DNA of 35,246 nt from the NCBI GenBank assembly GCA_002722955.1, contig PBMZ01000210.1:1-35246 (forward strand). The letters run 5' to 3'. Shown here in pieces: positions 9,047 to 17,012 of this stretch. The stretch is from Planctomycetaceae bacterium (GTDB taxonomy: Bacteria; Planctomycetota; Planctomycetia; Planctomycetales; Planctomycetaceae). The notes below the pieces were generated by a model, which worked only from the letters and a program-made list of their open reading frames with translations, searched no databases and was not told where the DNA came from. The number at the start of each line of letters is the position of its first letter. Position 1 is the stretch's first letter. The position numbers and the translations under genes were made by a program.

Positions 9047-9547
9047 ATGGACTTTGGCGACGTTCTCATTGCCGTCACCGTGCGAGTTGCCGTGGTGACG
9101 TATGTCTTACGAATCGTCGTCGAGATGACGATGGGCCGCGAAGATGCTGGGCAAAAAGCCTCACGAATGCTTTGGACGCTAGGACTTGGCTCTTACATCG
9201 TCCACGTTTTGTGCGCTTTTCACTTTGAGCACGATTGGAGCCACAGCGATGCGTATGAGCACACAGTCTGTGTGACACTCGATAAAGTTGGTTGGAATAC
9301 GGGAATCGGCCTGTACTTTAACTACTTGTTTACACTGCTGTGGCTTGCCGATGTCATCATCTGGTGGAAGCGCCCTGAATTGCGAACGCCGAAAGTCTTT
9401 TGGGTGCTGCACGCGATCTATTTCTTCATGATCTTCAACGCCACCGTCGTCTTCGGCCCACCTGTTTGGGGAGTGCTGGCGATCATGACCTTCCCCTGCT
9501 TGTTCTGCATTTGGTTGATTTGCCAATTGACAGAGGAATCGCCCTAA
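9047..9547 (+). CDS. Multi-pass membrane protein with a histidine cluster
   Basis: 166-residue protein with about four to five hydrophobic segments, at roughly residues 5-25, 42-60, 85-105, 118-137 and 140-158. Five histidines (53, 59, 62, 66, 72) lie within 20 residues at the end of the second segment and in the following loop. This hints at metal or heme binding, but no known family comes to mind. It follows the MBL-fold gene by 24 bp on the same strand and is probably co-transcribed with it. The stop lies 13 bp from the end of the convergent ceramidase-like gene. The ATG at 9047 lacks a strong ribosome site. Confidence 0.75.
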   Translation: MDFGDVLIAVTVRVAVVTYVLRIVVEMTMGREDAGQKASRMLWTLGLGSYIVHVLCAFHFEHDWSHSDAYEHTVCVTLDKVGWNTGIGLYFNYLFTLLWLADVIIWWKRPELRTPKVFWVLHAIYFFMIFNATVVFGPPVWGVLAIMTFPCLFCIWLICQLTEESP

Positions 9548-9560
9548 CAACGGTCGCTAT

Positions 9561-11702
9561 TCAAGGCACTTTCAGAGCAGCGACTTCTTTGGCATTCAAT
9601 GCACGCTTGAAGATGGCGACTTCGTCCAGACGGCCCTCCCAGTTTGCGTGATTGTCACTGCGGCCACCAATCACGAATTGATCGAACCTTGTTGGGAAGT
9701 TTGCTTTCGATTTCGTTTTCAAGTCCAGTTTGCCATTCAAGTAGACGTTGACGGATTCGCCTTCACGGACATAAACAACGTGTTGCCATTGCCAACGAGG
9801 AATCTCTGTTTTGCCTGCTGAAATCTTCGACGCATCAGCGCCATGAAAAAACACCAAGCAGCCTAAATGCCCACTCTTGCCGCCGATGCCAAGATGATCG
9901 GAATGCGCGTTCAACCCATTGTCGGGCCCTCGAGAGAAAAGCCAACCGCTGACATCGCGGCCGTTGTTGGGCATGCCGTTCCAAAGCCACATCGAGACTG
10001 AGTAGTCATCGCCGAGATTCGGCACTCGGGCTTTCAATCTTCCGCCAGCAAACATCGCAGCACGATTCGTTTGGTCTTGACCGCTAAACTGCGGCGAACG
10101 AGGGCCCTTCAGATAGTACGTCACAGCCGGCTCGTAGATTGCGTCGCTATGATTGCCGCTGGAATCGAAAGCTCGCGGGCCAGCGAACTCGTCGAGTCGC
10201 CACCAGGCGGCGGGTTGTAATTTGGCTATGGCATTGGCGGCAGGACTCTTGCCATGAATCGGCGACCGTCGCTCTCGGCCGCTGACTTGTTCCAGCAATT
10301 CAATGCAAGCTTCGGTAATTCGTGGTTCCGCCGAGACTTCTAATCCGGCGGATCTCGCCGCCCACGTGTTGTAACCGCCAAGAACGTGTTGCTCGGGCGG
10401 CGGAATGTAGCCATCGCCGCCGTTCGCCAAGTCGATGACCATCGTGTTTTCGAGCGGGCTGGCCGCTTTGATCTTCAAACCGGTGATCGCGTAAGTTTCC
10501 GTTGGAGTCGTCGCGATCCCAATGTCACCAATCCGAAGACCCTGCAAAACGATCTCGGTCTGTTGTCGCTCGTGCAAGATGATCTGCTCAAGAGCATAAA
10601 TCTCGACTTGAGTCTTGGGCGGCCGATCGCCGATCTCGGTGGCAATTCGTTTTGCCCACTCTAATCGCTGGGCATCGGGGACTCGGTACTTGAAGGTCAT
10701 ACGACGTTCGATCATCGCAACGTCGGCATCTTTCCGATACTGAATACTTCGATACGCCTTAGCAGCAAGATCAGCGAGACCTGCCGCGTACTGATCAATC
10801 TTCGAAAGGTTCTTCCAAGAATCGGGTCTTGAGTAATCCCGGCGCCAGATGTCTCCGCTGCAACCGTGCGACATGATCGCGACGAAATCCGTACCCGGAG
10901 CGATTCGTTGCTTTAAGCCTTCACAAAACAAGCCGAAGTAATCCGCGCTGATTCCCTTTTCACCGCTGAAGTAATGCATTGAAAAGTTCGCAAAGACGGC
11001 AATCGGCTTGCCGTCGAGCGACTGGATCGAGATCAACGACAACTCGGGATCTTCTGGCCCCGAAGGACCTGTCACATTGTCCAAGTTGCCGGCCGCATGC
11101 ATGTTGGCTCGGACAGTCATGTTGCCAAACGGATCCTTGTCGAGTCGATCTGGCCGACGAATCCAGCGGCGTAGAGCGGTGTACTCCGGAGCCGCCACGC
11201 GGGAGAAGCCAACTTTGGCGGGCTTCAACGTCGCTGCCGCCTTGACGATCGTCTCGGCAAGTTGCTCCTTGAGATAGGGCGTGTAGTTTTCATCGGCGGG
11301 CGTGCCCAAACCACTAAACACCGACCCAGCCGAATGCGTATGAGTGACTGACACCAGCATGCGGTCCGTCGGAATTCCCGTTCGCCGCGACGCCAGTAGC
11401 TTGGCCTCGTCGATCAAGCCCTTCGACATCATGCAACTGTCGACAACGACAATGACGACCGTGGTCTTTCCGTCGGAAACCGCCAACGCGCGAGCGTGCA
11501 ATCGAGACGTAATGACATCGCCAACTTTCGGCAAGAGGTTGCCATTAACGATTACGGGCAACTTTCTCGGCGTCACATCGACGGCAACCGCGCCCGCTTT
11601 GAATTCAGCGCGGGCCGCATTCGAACACGGGCTGGCTTCGGCGATCAGCAATGCAGTCAGAGCCAACAGCGTAATTCGTATGAATCGAGGCCTTGTGATC
11701 AT
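9561..11702 (-). CDS. Secreted ceramidase-like protein with C-terminal LamG domain
   Basis: 713-residue protein with a signal peptide of about 33 residues (hydrophobic LLALTALLIAEA). The main domain resembles the N-terminal domain of neutral/alkaline non-lysosomal ceramidase. It has VSVTHTHSAGS and later FANFSMHYF and MSHGCSGDIWRRDY, which carry likely zinc-binding His residues and the family pattern. From about residue 530 a concanavalin A-like (LamG) domain begins (AAWWRLDE, then FDSSGNHSDA) and runs to the end, ending in RLDEVAIFKRALNAKEV, a common planctomycete ending. The start at 11702 is chosen over 11786 because AAAGGAAGACG precedes it and a signal peptide follows. The distal extension overlaps the palindrome at 11746-11817. 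The substrate may be a lipid or a sugar conjugate. Confidence 0.87.
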   Translation of the reverse strand: MITRPRFIRITLLALTALLIAEASPCSNAARAEFKAGAVAVDVTPRKLPVIVNGNLLPKVGDVITSRLHARALAVSDGKTTVVIVVVDSCMMSKGLIDEAKLLASRRTGIPTDRMLVSVTHTHSAGSVFSGLGTPADENYTPYLKEQLAETIVKAAATLKPAKVGFSRVAAPEYTALRRWIRRPDRLDKDPFGNMTVRANMHAAGNLDNVTGPSGPEDPELSLISIQSLDGKPIAVFANFSMHYFSGEKGISADYFGLFCEGLKQRIAPGTDFVAIMSHGCSGDIWRRDYSRPDSWKNLSKIDQYAAGLADLAAKAYRSIQYRKDADVAMIERRMTFKYRVPDAQRLEWAKRIATEIGDRPPKTQVEIYALEQIILHERQQTEIVLQGLRIGDIGIATTPTETYAITGLKIKAASPLENTMVIDLANGGDGYIPPPEQHVLGGYNTWAARSAGLEVSAEPRITEACIELLEQVSGRERRSPIHGKSPAANAIAKLQPAAWWRLDEFAGPRAFDSSGNHSDAIYEPAVTYYLKGPRSPQFSGQDQTNRAAMFAGGRLKARVPNLGDDYSVSMWLWNGMPNNGRDVSGWLFSRGPDNGLNAHSDHLGIGGKSGHLGCLVFFHGADASKISAGKTEIPRWQWQHVVYVREGESVNVYLNGKLDLKTKSKANFPTRFDQFVIGGRSDNHANWEGRLDEVAIFKRALNAKEVAALKVP

Positions 11703-11745
11703 CGTCTTCCTTTCAAAAATCGATCCCTCGACGGGTTGGCGTTTC

Positions 11746-11817
11746 AATACAAGCACGACGCGCAAGCGAGTGAGTCCACGAATCACGATCCACTCGCTTG
11801 CGCGTCGTGCTTGTATT
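11746..11817. repeat. Long palindromic repeat with 27-bp perfect arms
   Basis: Arms at 11746-11772 and 11791-11817 are exact reverse complements, separated by an 18-base loop. The core CACTCGCTTGCGCGTCG is a sequence I remember as abundant in planctomycete genomes, where its translation gives peptides containing SLARRAC. It lies between alaC and the ceramidase-like gene, both on the minus strand, just upstream of the latter. No T-run follows, so it is a repeat first and a terminator only possibly. Confidence 0.85.
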
Positions 11818-11844
11818 ACCGGTCAAACGAAGATGGTCGGGGTG

Positions 11845-13074
11845 CTAGTCTTCGCTCTCGTCGCGGCACACCTTGCCAATTTGGCGAACAGCCTGTCTTA
11901 GGCGTTGTGTGTTCTCGACGATAGCCAAGCGCAAATAGCCTTCGCCGTCTTCGCCGAAGCCGCGGCCTGGGCTGACGGCGACGCCGCCTTCGTCGAGTAG
12001 CTTCATCGCGAAGTCTATCGATCCCATCTCGCGGTAAGGTTTGGGTATCTTGGCCCAAACGAACATGCTGGCCCGCGGTCGCTCGATTTCCCAACCAAGC
12101 CGCTCTAGTCCTTCGCAAAGTGCGTCGCGGCGACCTTCGTATTCTTCAGCGATCTCTTCGACAGCTTCATCGCAGTGCCGCATCGCGACGATAGCGGCGA
12201 TCTGAACAGGTTGAAAGATACCGTAATCGTAATAACCCTTGATCGTTCCCAACGCGCGGACCATCTCAGGGTTGCCCTGGCAAAAGCCAATTCGCCACCC
12301 CGCCATGCTGTAACTCTTGCTCATCGACGTGAACTCGACGCCCACATCCAATGCGCCAGGTGCTGACAAGAAACTGGGAGCCTTATAACCATCGAAGCAA
12401 ATATCCGCGTAAGCAAAATCGCTGATCACCAAGAAGTTGTATTTCTTGGCCAGCTTCACCAGCTCGACATAGAAGTCATGCTCGACACATGTCGCCGTCG
12501 GATTGTGCGGAAAGTTGACGATGACAACTTTTGGCTTGGGATACAGGTGCTCGCAAGTGTAGGCGATGTTGCTGAGAAACTGGCTGGGGTCTCGACAATC
12601 CAAAGCAATCACATTGCCGGAGGCGAGCATGACGGCGTAGACATGGATCGGAAACGATGGTGAGGGAACGATTCCGGTATCGCCGGGGCCCATCAGAGCC
12701 AAGCACATATGGCTGAAGCCCTCTTTGGAACCGATGCACGCGATCACTTCTTTGTCGGGGTCAAGTCGCACGCCGTAACGCTTCCAATAGCGGGCGGCAA
12801 CCTCTTTGCGCAGATTGAACAGCCCATTCGATACCGAATAGCGGTGATTCCGTGAATCGGCGAGAGCCTCGGCCAGCTTTTCACTGATTTGTGGATCGGG
12901 CGAATCCGTTGGGTTGCCCATGCCGAGATCAATAACGTCAACGCCGTCTACTCGCTTTTCGTATTTCAGCTTGTTGATCTTGCCAAACAGATACGGTGGC
13001 AAGCGAGTAACTCGATCAGCCACGGGGATCGAAAACGCCTCGTCGAAAAACGGAACTTCGGTCTCGCCACGCAT
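11845..13074 (-). CDS. alaC: Alanine/glutamate-pyruvate type aminotransferase
   Basis: PLP-dependent class I/II aminotransferase of 409 residues, matching AlaC (YfdZ) closely from memory. Shared features are [33 protein letters not shown] and [12 protein letters not shown]. The PLP-binding lysine lies in [16 protein letters not shown], and [10 protein letters not shown] and [14 protein letters not shown] follow. The likely reaction is pyruvate plus glutamate to alanine plus 2-oxoglutarate. An LL-diaminopimelate aminotransferase role is a less likely alternative. It starts 21 bp after nuoD on the same strand, so it appears to be the last gene of the nuo run. A 27-bp-arm palindrome lies just downstream and may end the transcript. 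Confidence 0.9.
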   Translation of the reverse strand: MRGETEVPFFDEAFSIPVADRVTRLPPYLFGKINKLKYEKRVDGVDVIDLGMGNPTDSPDPQISEKLAEALADSRNHRYSVSNGLFNLRKEVAARYWKRYGVRLDPDKEVIACIGSKEGFSHMCLALMGPGDTGIVPSPSFPIHVYAVMLASGNVIALDCRDPSQFLSNIAYTCEHLYPKPKVVIVNFPHNPTATCVEHDFYVELVKLAKKYNFLVISDFAYADICFDGYKAPSFLSAPGALDVGVEFTSMSKSYSMAGWRIGFCQGNPEMVRALGTIKGYYDYGIFQPVQIAAIVAMRHCDEAVEEIAEEYEGRRDALCEGLERLGWEIERPRASMFVWAKIPKPYREMGSIDFAMKLLDEGGVAVSPGRGFGEDGEGYLRLAIVENTQRLRQAVRQIGKVCRDESED

Positions 13075-13095
13075 GGAGTCACTTTAATGTCGATG

Positions 13096-14337
13096 CTATC
13101 GATCAATCTCGCCCATGACGACATCCAGTGAACCGACGATCGCCGGGATATCGGCCAACAGGAAACCCTCACACAGCGGTGCGGTCACGGCCAGATTGCA
13201 AAAACTGGAGCTCTTCGCTCGGGCTCGGAAAGGCTCTGCGTTGCCGTTGCCGACAACGTAAAAACCCATCGCGCCGCGCGGGCATTCGGTCTCCAGGTAA
13301 CACTCGTCCTTCGGCAACTTGGTGCTCATCTTGTAAGGCACACGGTACTCGCCTTCGGCACTGTCGTACTTTTCGATGCCCTGTCGAATCAAGCTGATCG
13401 ATTGCACGACCTCCATCATCCGAACGAAGAAGCGACACCAGTTATCGCCTAAGACGGCTTCCGGCGGAGCGGCGTTGGGGAATGGAGCGACCGGGACGTC
13501 GAAGTTATAGCCTTCGTACATTCGCGTGTAGATCGGTTCGCCATCGCGACGCAAGTCATAGTCGACGCCGCTACCGCGAAGTACGGGACCGGTGCAACCA
13601 TAGTCCATTGCCATTTCATCGGACATGATTCCCAAACCCGCGGTTCGCTTGATGAAGATCGAATTTCGAGTCAACAGCGTGTGATACTCTTTGATGCGCG
13701 GTTCGATCCACTCGAGGAATGTCAGCAATGCGTCCACCCAACGCATCTTTTCGCGAGGATTTCTTTTTGTGACCGACGCCAATCCCGGAGGCAACTCGAC
13801 TTGGTTGGGAAGGTCGTGCGTCGCGCCGCCGATTGTTAGATAGCTGTAAGTCAATCGGGCTCCACACGCTTCCTCGAACAAGTCGAGAATGATCTCTCGC
13901 TCACGAAACGCGTACAAGAACGGGCTGAATGTTCCCAAATCCAAGCCGTAAGTCCCCATCGCCACCAAGTGGCTCGCGATTCGGCCAAGCTCGGCAATGA
14001 TGACACGCAGCGTCATCGCTTTTTCCGGCACTTCCATGCCGATCAGCTTTTCGACCGCCAGCGAGAACCCAAGGTTCATGTTCATGCCAGCCAAGTAATC
14101 CATGCGGTCGGTGTAAGGAATCCATTGCGGCGGCGCGAGGTTCTCGCCAATCTTCTCCGCACATCGGTGCAAGTAACCCAAGTGCGGTGTCACTTCGTGA
14201 ACGATTTCACCGTCGGTTCGCAGCAACAAACGCAGCACGCCGTGAGTACTTGGGTGCTGCGGTCCCATGTTGACCAACATCTCGTCAGTGCGGACATCGA
14301 ATTCAACTAAACGGGGATCTTCAACTTGGATGCTCAT
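13096..14337 (-). CDS. nuoD: NADH-quinone oxidoreductase subunit D
   Basis: 49-kDa-type subunit of respiratory complex I, 413 residues, which forms the quinone-binding site with subunit B. Near the start MLVNMGPQHPSTHGVLRLLL is the family signature. Other conserved segments are HLGYLHRCAEKIGEN, YTDRMDYLAGMN and GPVLRGSGVDYDLRRD. The C-terminal GEIDR, with PAIVGSLDVVMGEIDR at the end, is diagnostic. It follows nuoC by 62 bp and precedes alaC. It is a separate gene and is not fused to nuoC as in E. coli. It should need NuoB for quinone reduction, and nuoB is not in this window. Confidence 0.97.
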   Translation of the reverse strand: MSIQVEDPRLVEFDVRTDEMLVNMGPQHPSTHGVLRLLLRTDGEIVHEVTPHLGYLHRCAEKIGENLAPPQWIPYTDRMDYLAGMNMNLGFSLAVEKLIGMEVPEKAMTLRVIIAELGRIASHLVAMGTYGLDLGTFSPFLYAFREREIILDLFEEACGARLTYSYLTIGGATHDLPNQVELPPGLASVTKRNPREKMRWVDALLTFLEWIEPRIKEYHTLLTRNSIFIKRTAGLGIMSDEMAMDYGCTGPVLRGSGVDYDLRRDGEPIYTRMYEGYNFDVPVAPFPNAAPPEAVLGDNWCRFFVRMMEVVQSISLIRQGIEKYDSAEGEYRVPYKMSTKLPKDECYLETECPRGAMGFYVVGNGNAEPFRARAKSSSFCNLAVTAPLCEGFLLADIPAIVGSLDVVMGEIDR

Positions 14338-14399
14338 GTGGGACTCTATGTCTTACGCGTTGATTTCGAGCAACTTTGATTGCGTTATTTGTCTTGTCG

Positions 14400-14933
14400 T
14401 TATTTGCCACGGATGCCGTGGTACTCGAGTGGGAATTCGTAATCCTTCCGCAAAGCGTGTCCGACCCAATCCTCGGGGCATAAGATTCGCCGTAGATTGG
14501 GATGCTCGGTAAAGCGAACTCCAACCAAGTCATAACACTCGCGTTCGTGCCAATCAGCAGCACGCCATACGGCGGCAACACTGGGCATCTCGGGAATCTC
14601 GCCTTCAGTGTCGTCTTGCCAGCGCGGGAGTTTGACTTTCACCACACATCGATGTTTCAACGAATAACTCGACAAGTGATAAACGACCTCGACGTGTGGC
14701 TCGTGGTCAAATTTCTTTTGCTTCTTCAGGTCGGGTTCACAGTAGTCGGCACCGCACAGATTATTGAGGTGCTCGAACTTTAACCGCTCGTCGTGCTTCA
14801 GGAAGTTACTGACTTCGACGATTGCGTCGGCGGCAACTTCGATCCACGCATCGATGGCTTCGGTGTTGATTCCTGTGATCTTGTCTTCACCGAATTCTTC
14901 GATGAGTAGCTGATGAATCTCTTCGACGGTCAT
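14400..14933 (-). CDS. nuoC: NADH-quinone oxidoreductase subunit C
   Basis: 30-kDa-type subunit of complex I in the peripheral arm. The C-terminal signature is clear: [16 protein letters not shown], then [16 protein letters not shown] and ALRKDYEFP. The usual GHPLRKDY has alanine in place of proline here. I prefer the ATG at 14933 (177 residues), with GGA eight bases upstream. The in-frame GTG at 14945 adds only four residues and has no clear ribosome site. The gene lies 72 bp after nuoA and 62 bp before nuoD on the same strand. In most operons nuoB separates nuoA and nuoC, and here it does not. Confidence 0.95.
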   Translation of the reverse strand: MTVEEIHQLLIEEFGEDKITGINTEAIDAWIEVAADAIVEVSNFLKHDERLKFEHLNNLCGADYCEPDLKKQKKFDHEPHVEVVYHLSSYSLKHRCVVKVKLPRWQDDTEGEIPEMPSVAAVWRAADWHERECYDLVGVRFTEHPNLRRILCPEDWVGHALRKDYEFPLEYHGIRGK

Positions 14934-15005
14934 CTCTGATTCCACATGGCAAGCCGGTACGGACCGGAAAGTTTCTCTTCTAAATACTCGACACCGCTAT
15001 CGACG

Positions 15006-15539
15006 CTAACCGGAGGACTCGGCAATGCTGGCCTTTTTCTTCGTGTCCGAAACCGCACGAACCCAATCTAAGTCCCCCCGTTTCCAGACATAGGCAAAGC
15101 CGACCATCAACACACCGAAGAACACCAAGATGTCGAAGAATCCCGTGATCGCCAACGCTCGAGCTGCCTCGGGCTGAATTGCTTCGGCTGCTGCCATCGA
15201 ACCGGGTTCTTGATTGAGCAGCTTTTCGCTGATCGCGATTCGAGACTCGACGCTCAGATTCTCGTCGGCCAATTGTGTCGCACCGCCGTAAACGGCCGCC
15301 CATGGAAAGAAGAACGCGACCTCGACATCGAAGATGATGAACAACAAGGCGACGGTGTAGAATCGCAAGTCGAACTGAATGTAGCTCGAGCCAATTGTGG
15401 GCTCGCCACACTCGTAAATCTCGTCCTTTTCTTGCGTGCGGTTATTCGGACGCACAAAACGCCCGATGACCAACGGAGCCAGCAGCATGGTGATGCCAGC
15501 AATCATAAATAGTAGAATATGTCCAACGACGTCTGTCAT
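15006..15539 (-). CDS. nuoA: NADH-quinone oxidoreductase subunit A with a loop insertion
   Basis: Small membrane subunit of complex I at the junction of the membrane and peripheral arms. Three hydrophobic segments are seen at about residues 7-30, 57-82 and 130-152. The conserved loop motif YECGEP is at 42-47, and the acidic pair D71 and E73 sits in FIIFDVEVAFFFPW. The product has 177 residues, longer than the usual 120-150. The extra length is a polar, alanine- and glutamate-rich stretch of about 45 residues (86-130) between the second and third membrane segments, plus a short C-terminal tail. The ATG at 15539 gives a standard N-terminus. It follows the DUF2203 gene by 49 bp. Confidence 0.93.
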   Translation of the reverse strand: MTDVVGHILLFMIAGITMLLAPLVIGRFVRPNNRTQEKDEIYECGEPTIGSSYIQFDLRFYTVALLFIIFDVEVAFFFPWAAVYGGATQLADENLSVESRIAISEKLLNQEPGSMAAAEAIQPEAARALAITGFFDILVFFGVLMVGFAYVWKRGDLDWVRAVSDTKKKASIAESSG

Positions 15540-15588
15540 GACTTCAACCCAATGATTTGGTTGTCTGAATTGATCACATACAAATCAG

Positions 15589-16035
15589 TTAGAACGATTC
15601 CCCAACAGGTTGCTCGAGCAACGATTGTCGGCCTTGAAATCCAGCATCCAGTTCGTGCCAGTGAGTCACCTCATCCTCGCCCAGCTTCCAGCACAAGTAA
15701 ACTTCTCGACCATCCATCATCGAGCGAAAATCAATAAGGCCAATCCGAGGATCCTTAAGCTCAATGCCCAAGTCTTCGAGTTCATCGAAGTAGCCCTTTA
15801 ACCGCTTTTTGTCGTCTTCCAGTTCCTCCGCGGCCAAGCGAAGTTCCTCGGAATAAATTGTTTCCTCGTCACGACTCGACGACCCAGGCAACTCGCTGAT
15901 TTCGCGAAGGCTTTGTTCGCGGTTGTATACGTATTCGAACAATTCGACGATGTCGCCAACGATTGCTCGGACAAGCGGTAAACGCTGGTTTGCTTCTTCG
16001 ACTGTGAAATAACGTTGGACGTTCTCAGAGGCCAT
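15589..16035 (-). CDS. DUF2203 family protein in the complex I gene run
   Basis: 148-residue soluble protein of unknown function. It matches the DUF2203 pattern: an N-terminal RYFTVEEANQRLPLVR, a charged helical middle that probably forms a coiled coil (about residues 25-90), then LEDLGIELKDPRIGLIDF, GREVYLCWKLGED and HWHELDAGFQGRQ. The end is the most conserved part of the family. It sits between nuoI and nuoA with gaps of about 50 bp on each side, all on one strand, so it is very likely co-transcribed with them. A role linked to complex I (assembly, regulation) is an inference from position only. Confidence 0.85.
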   Translation of the reverse strand: MASENVQRYFTVEEANQRLPLVRAIVGDIVELFEYVYNREQSLREISELPGSSSRDEETIYSEELRLAAEELEDDKKRLKGYFDELEDLGIELKDPRIGLIDFRSMMDGREVYLCWKLGEDEVTHWHELDAGFQGRQSLLEQPVGESF

Positions 16036-16085
16036 GCGCGATTCCTAGTTGAGTGATAACGACGAGTTCCAGGAACAGAAAAATC

Positions 16086-16631
16086 TTAACTGTCGCTAAA
16101 CTCAAACGGGCTCGCCTCACCTTTGACCCAGACGGGTTCGTACAGAACCTTTGATTCGGAAACGGCCGTCGGGTTCAAGGTTGCGTTGCCCCAAGCTGTC
16201 TGCAAGGGCAGCTTGGCATAGTCCACAATGCAACCGTCACGGCTATAGCAACTCAAGTCGAAGTTCGACCCCATGAAAATGCAATCCACAGGACAAGGCT
16301 CGACGCACAGTGCACAAAACATGCACTTTGTGTAGTCGACAGCGAAACCGTCGATGCGGAACCCCTTGCCCACCGGACTTTTGACTTTTTCGATATAGAT
16401 ACAGTCGACCGGACAAGCCACTGCACACTTTTCGCAGCCAATACAGGTCGTCAAATCAAAGCGATGAAAGCCACGGTATCGCGCCTTCACAGGCACAGGC
16501 ACTTCAGGGTACTCGTAGACTTCCGTGAATGCCTGACGCCGGTATGTCTTGGTCATCGTCCACGCTGTCACCACCATGCCTTGCAGGACGGTAATAACCG
16601 CGACCCACACATTTCGAATCCACTCCAACAT
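16086..16631 (-). CDS. nuoI: NADH-quinone oxidoreductase subunit I
   Basis: Ferredoxin-like subunit of complex I with two [4Fe-4S] clusters (N6a, N6b). Cluster motifs are [12 protein letters not shown] (C63, C66, C69, C73) and [12 protein letters not shown] (C103, C106, C109, C113). Each set lends its last cysteine to the other cluster, as in 2x[4Fe-4S] ferredoxins. An amphipathic N-terminal stretch of about 25 residues may anchor the protein at the membrane. The product is 181 residues, normal for the family. It is the first gene of the minus-strand run that continues with DUF2203, nuoA, nuoC, nuoD and alaC, so the run's promoter should lie in 16632-17012. Confidence 0.95.
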   Translation of the reverse strand: MLEWIRNVWVAVITVLQGMVVTAWTMTKTYRRQAFTEVYEYPEVPVPVKARYRGFHRFDLTTCIGCEKCAVACPVDCIYIEKVKSPVGKGFRIDGFAVDYTKCMFCALCVEPCPVDCIFMGSNFDLSCYSRDGCIVDYAKLPLQTAWGNATLNPTAVSESKVLYEPVWVKGEASPFEFSDS

Positions 16632-16761
16632 GTATGCGTTACCCCAAAATCTGAGTTTGCGTGTCTTCGGCTCGTTAAACGCTTAAGCATCAAGGCATCA
16701 ACATTCAAGCCAGCTAAAGATTCGATCATCGTGTTGTCTCTGCTGACCTTGGGCATGTCTT

Positions 16762-16785
16762 CACGCTTCGAGAGCGAGAAGCGTG
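16762..16785. repeat. 8-bp hairpin
   Basis: CACGCTTC (16762-16769) and GAAGCGTG (16778-16785) are exact reverse complements with an 8-base loop. No T-run is present on either side. It may be a regulatory dyad or another short palindromic element upstream of nuoI. Confidence 0.45.
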
Positions 16786-16966
16786 GGAATCCGTTCGCAG
16801 TCTCGGCAGTGAACTGAGTCTCTTGCCGATTCCGAGTCGATATTTGTGCATCCGAGCAACCCTATGGGTCAAGTCTCGAATTATAAGCACACTCTATATC
16901 AAAACAAGAGTACGGAATGGCCAGTTCCGACTTCCTCGAAATTAAGAATGGCGACGCAAATCCGTA

Positions 16967-16987
16967 GGACAGATTGCCAATCCGTCC
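16967..16987. repeat. Short palindromic repeat (RTDCQSV type)
   Basis: GGACAGATT and AATCCGTCC form 9-base arms with one mismatch around GCC. The forward translation reads RTDCQSV, a peptide I remember from many small spurious planctomycete ORFs, so this is probably a dispersed repeat. It begins 26 bp downstream of the trpD stop codon. Confidence 0.55.
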
Positions 16988-17012
16988 GTCCCCGCGTTCG
17001 GCGCAGAAAGCG

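Larger units (their letters stand above)
16632..17012. promoter_or_regulatory. Intergenic region before the nuo run
   Basis: This 381-bp stretch lies between the end of trpD and nuoI, both on the minus strand. I see no convincing gene. It holds an 8-bp perfect hairpin, CACGCTTC at 16762-16769 and GAAGCGTG at 16778-16785, and a short palindromic repeat at 16967-16987. The promoter for the nuo run is expected here, but no clear boxes were identified. Confidence 0.45.

Noticed and set aside
11344..11901. Plus-strand frame of 185 codons across the ceramidase start and the palindrome
   Set aside because: It reads through the reverse of the signal peptide and the repeat; no coding signature.
16464..16817. 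Plus- and minus-strand frames upstream of nuoI
   Set aside because: They overlap nuoI or the promoter region and show no domain, ribosome site or conserved composition.
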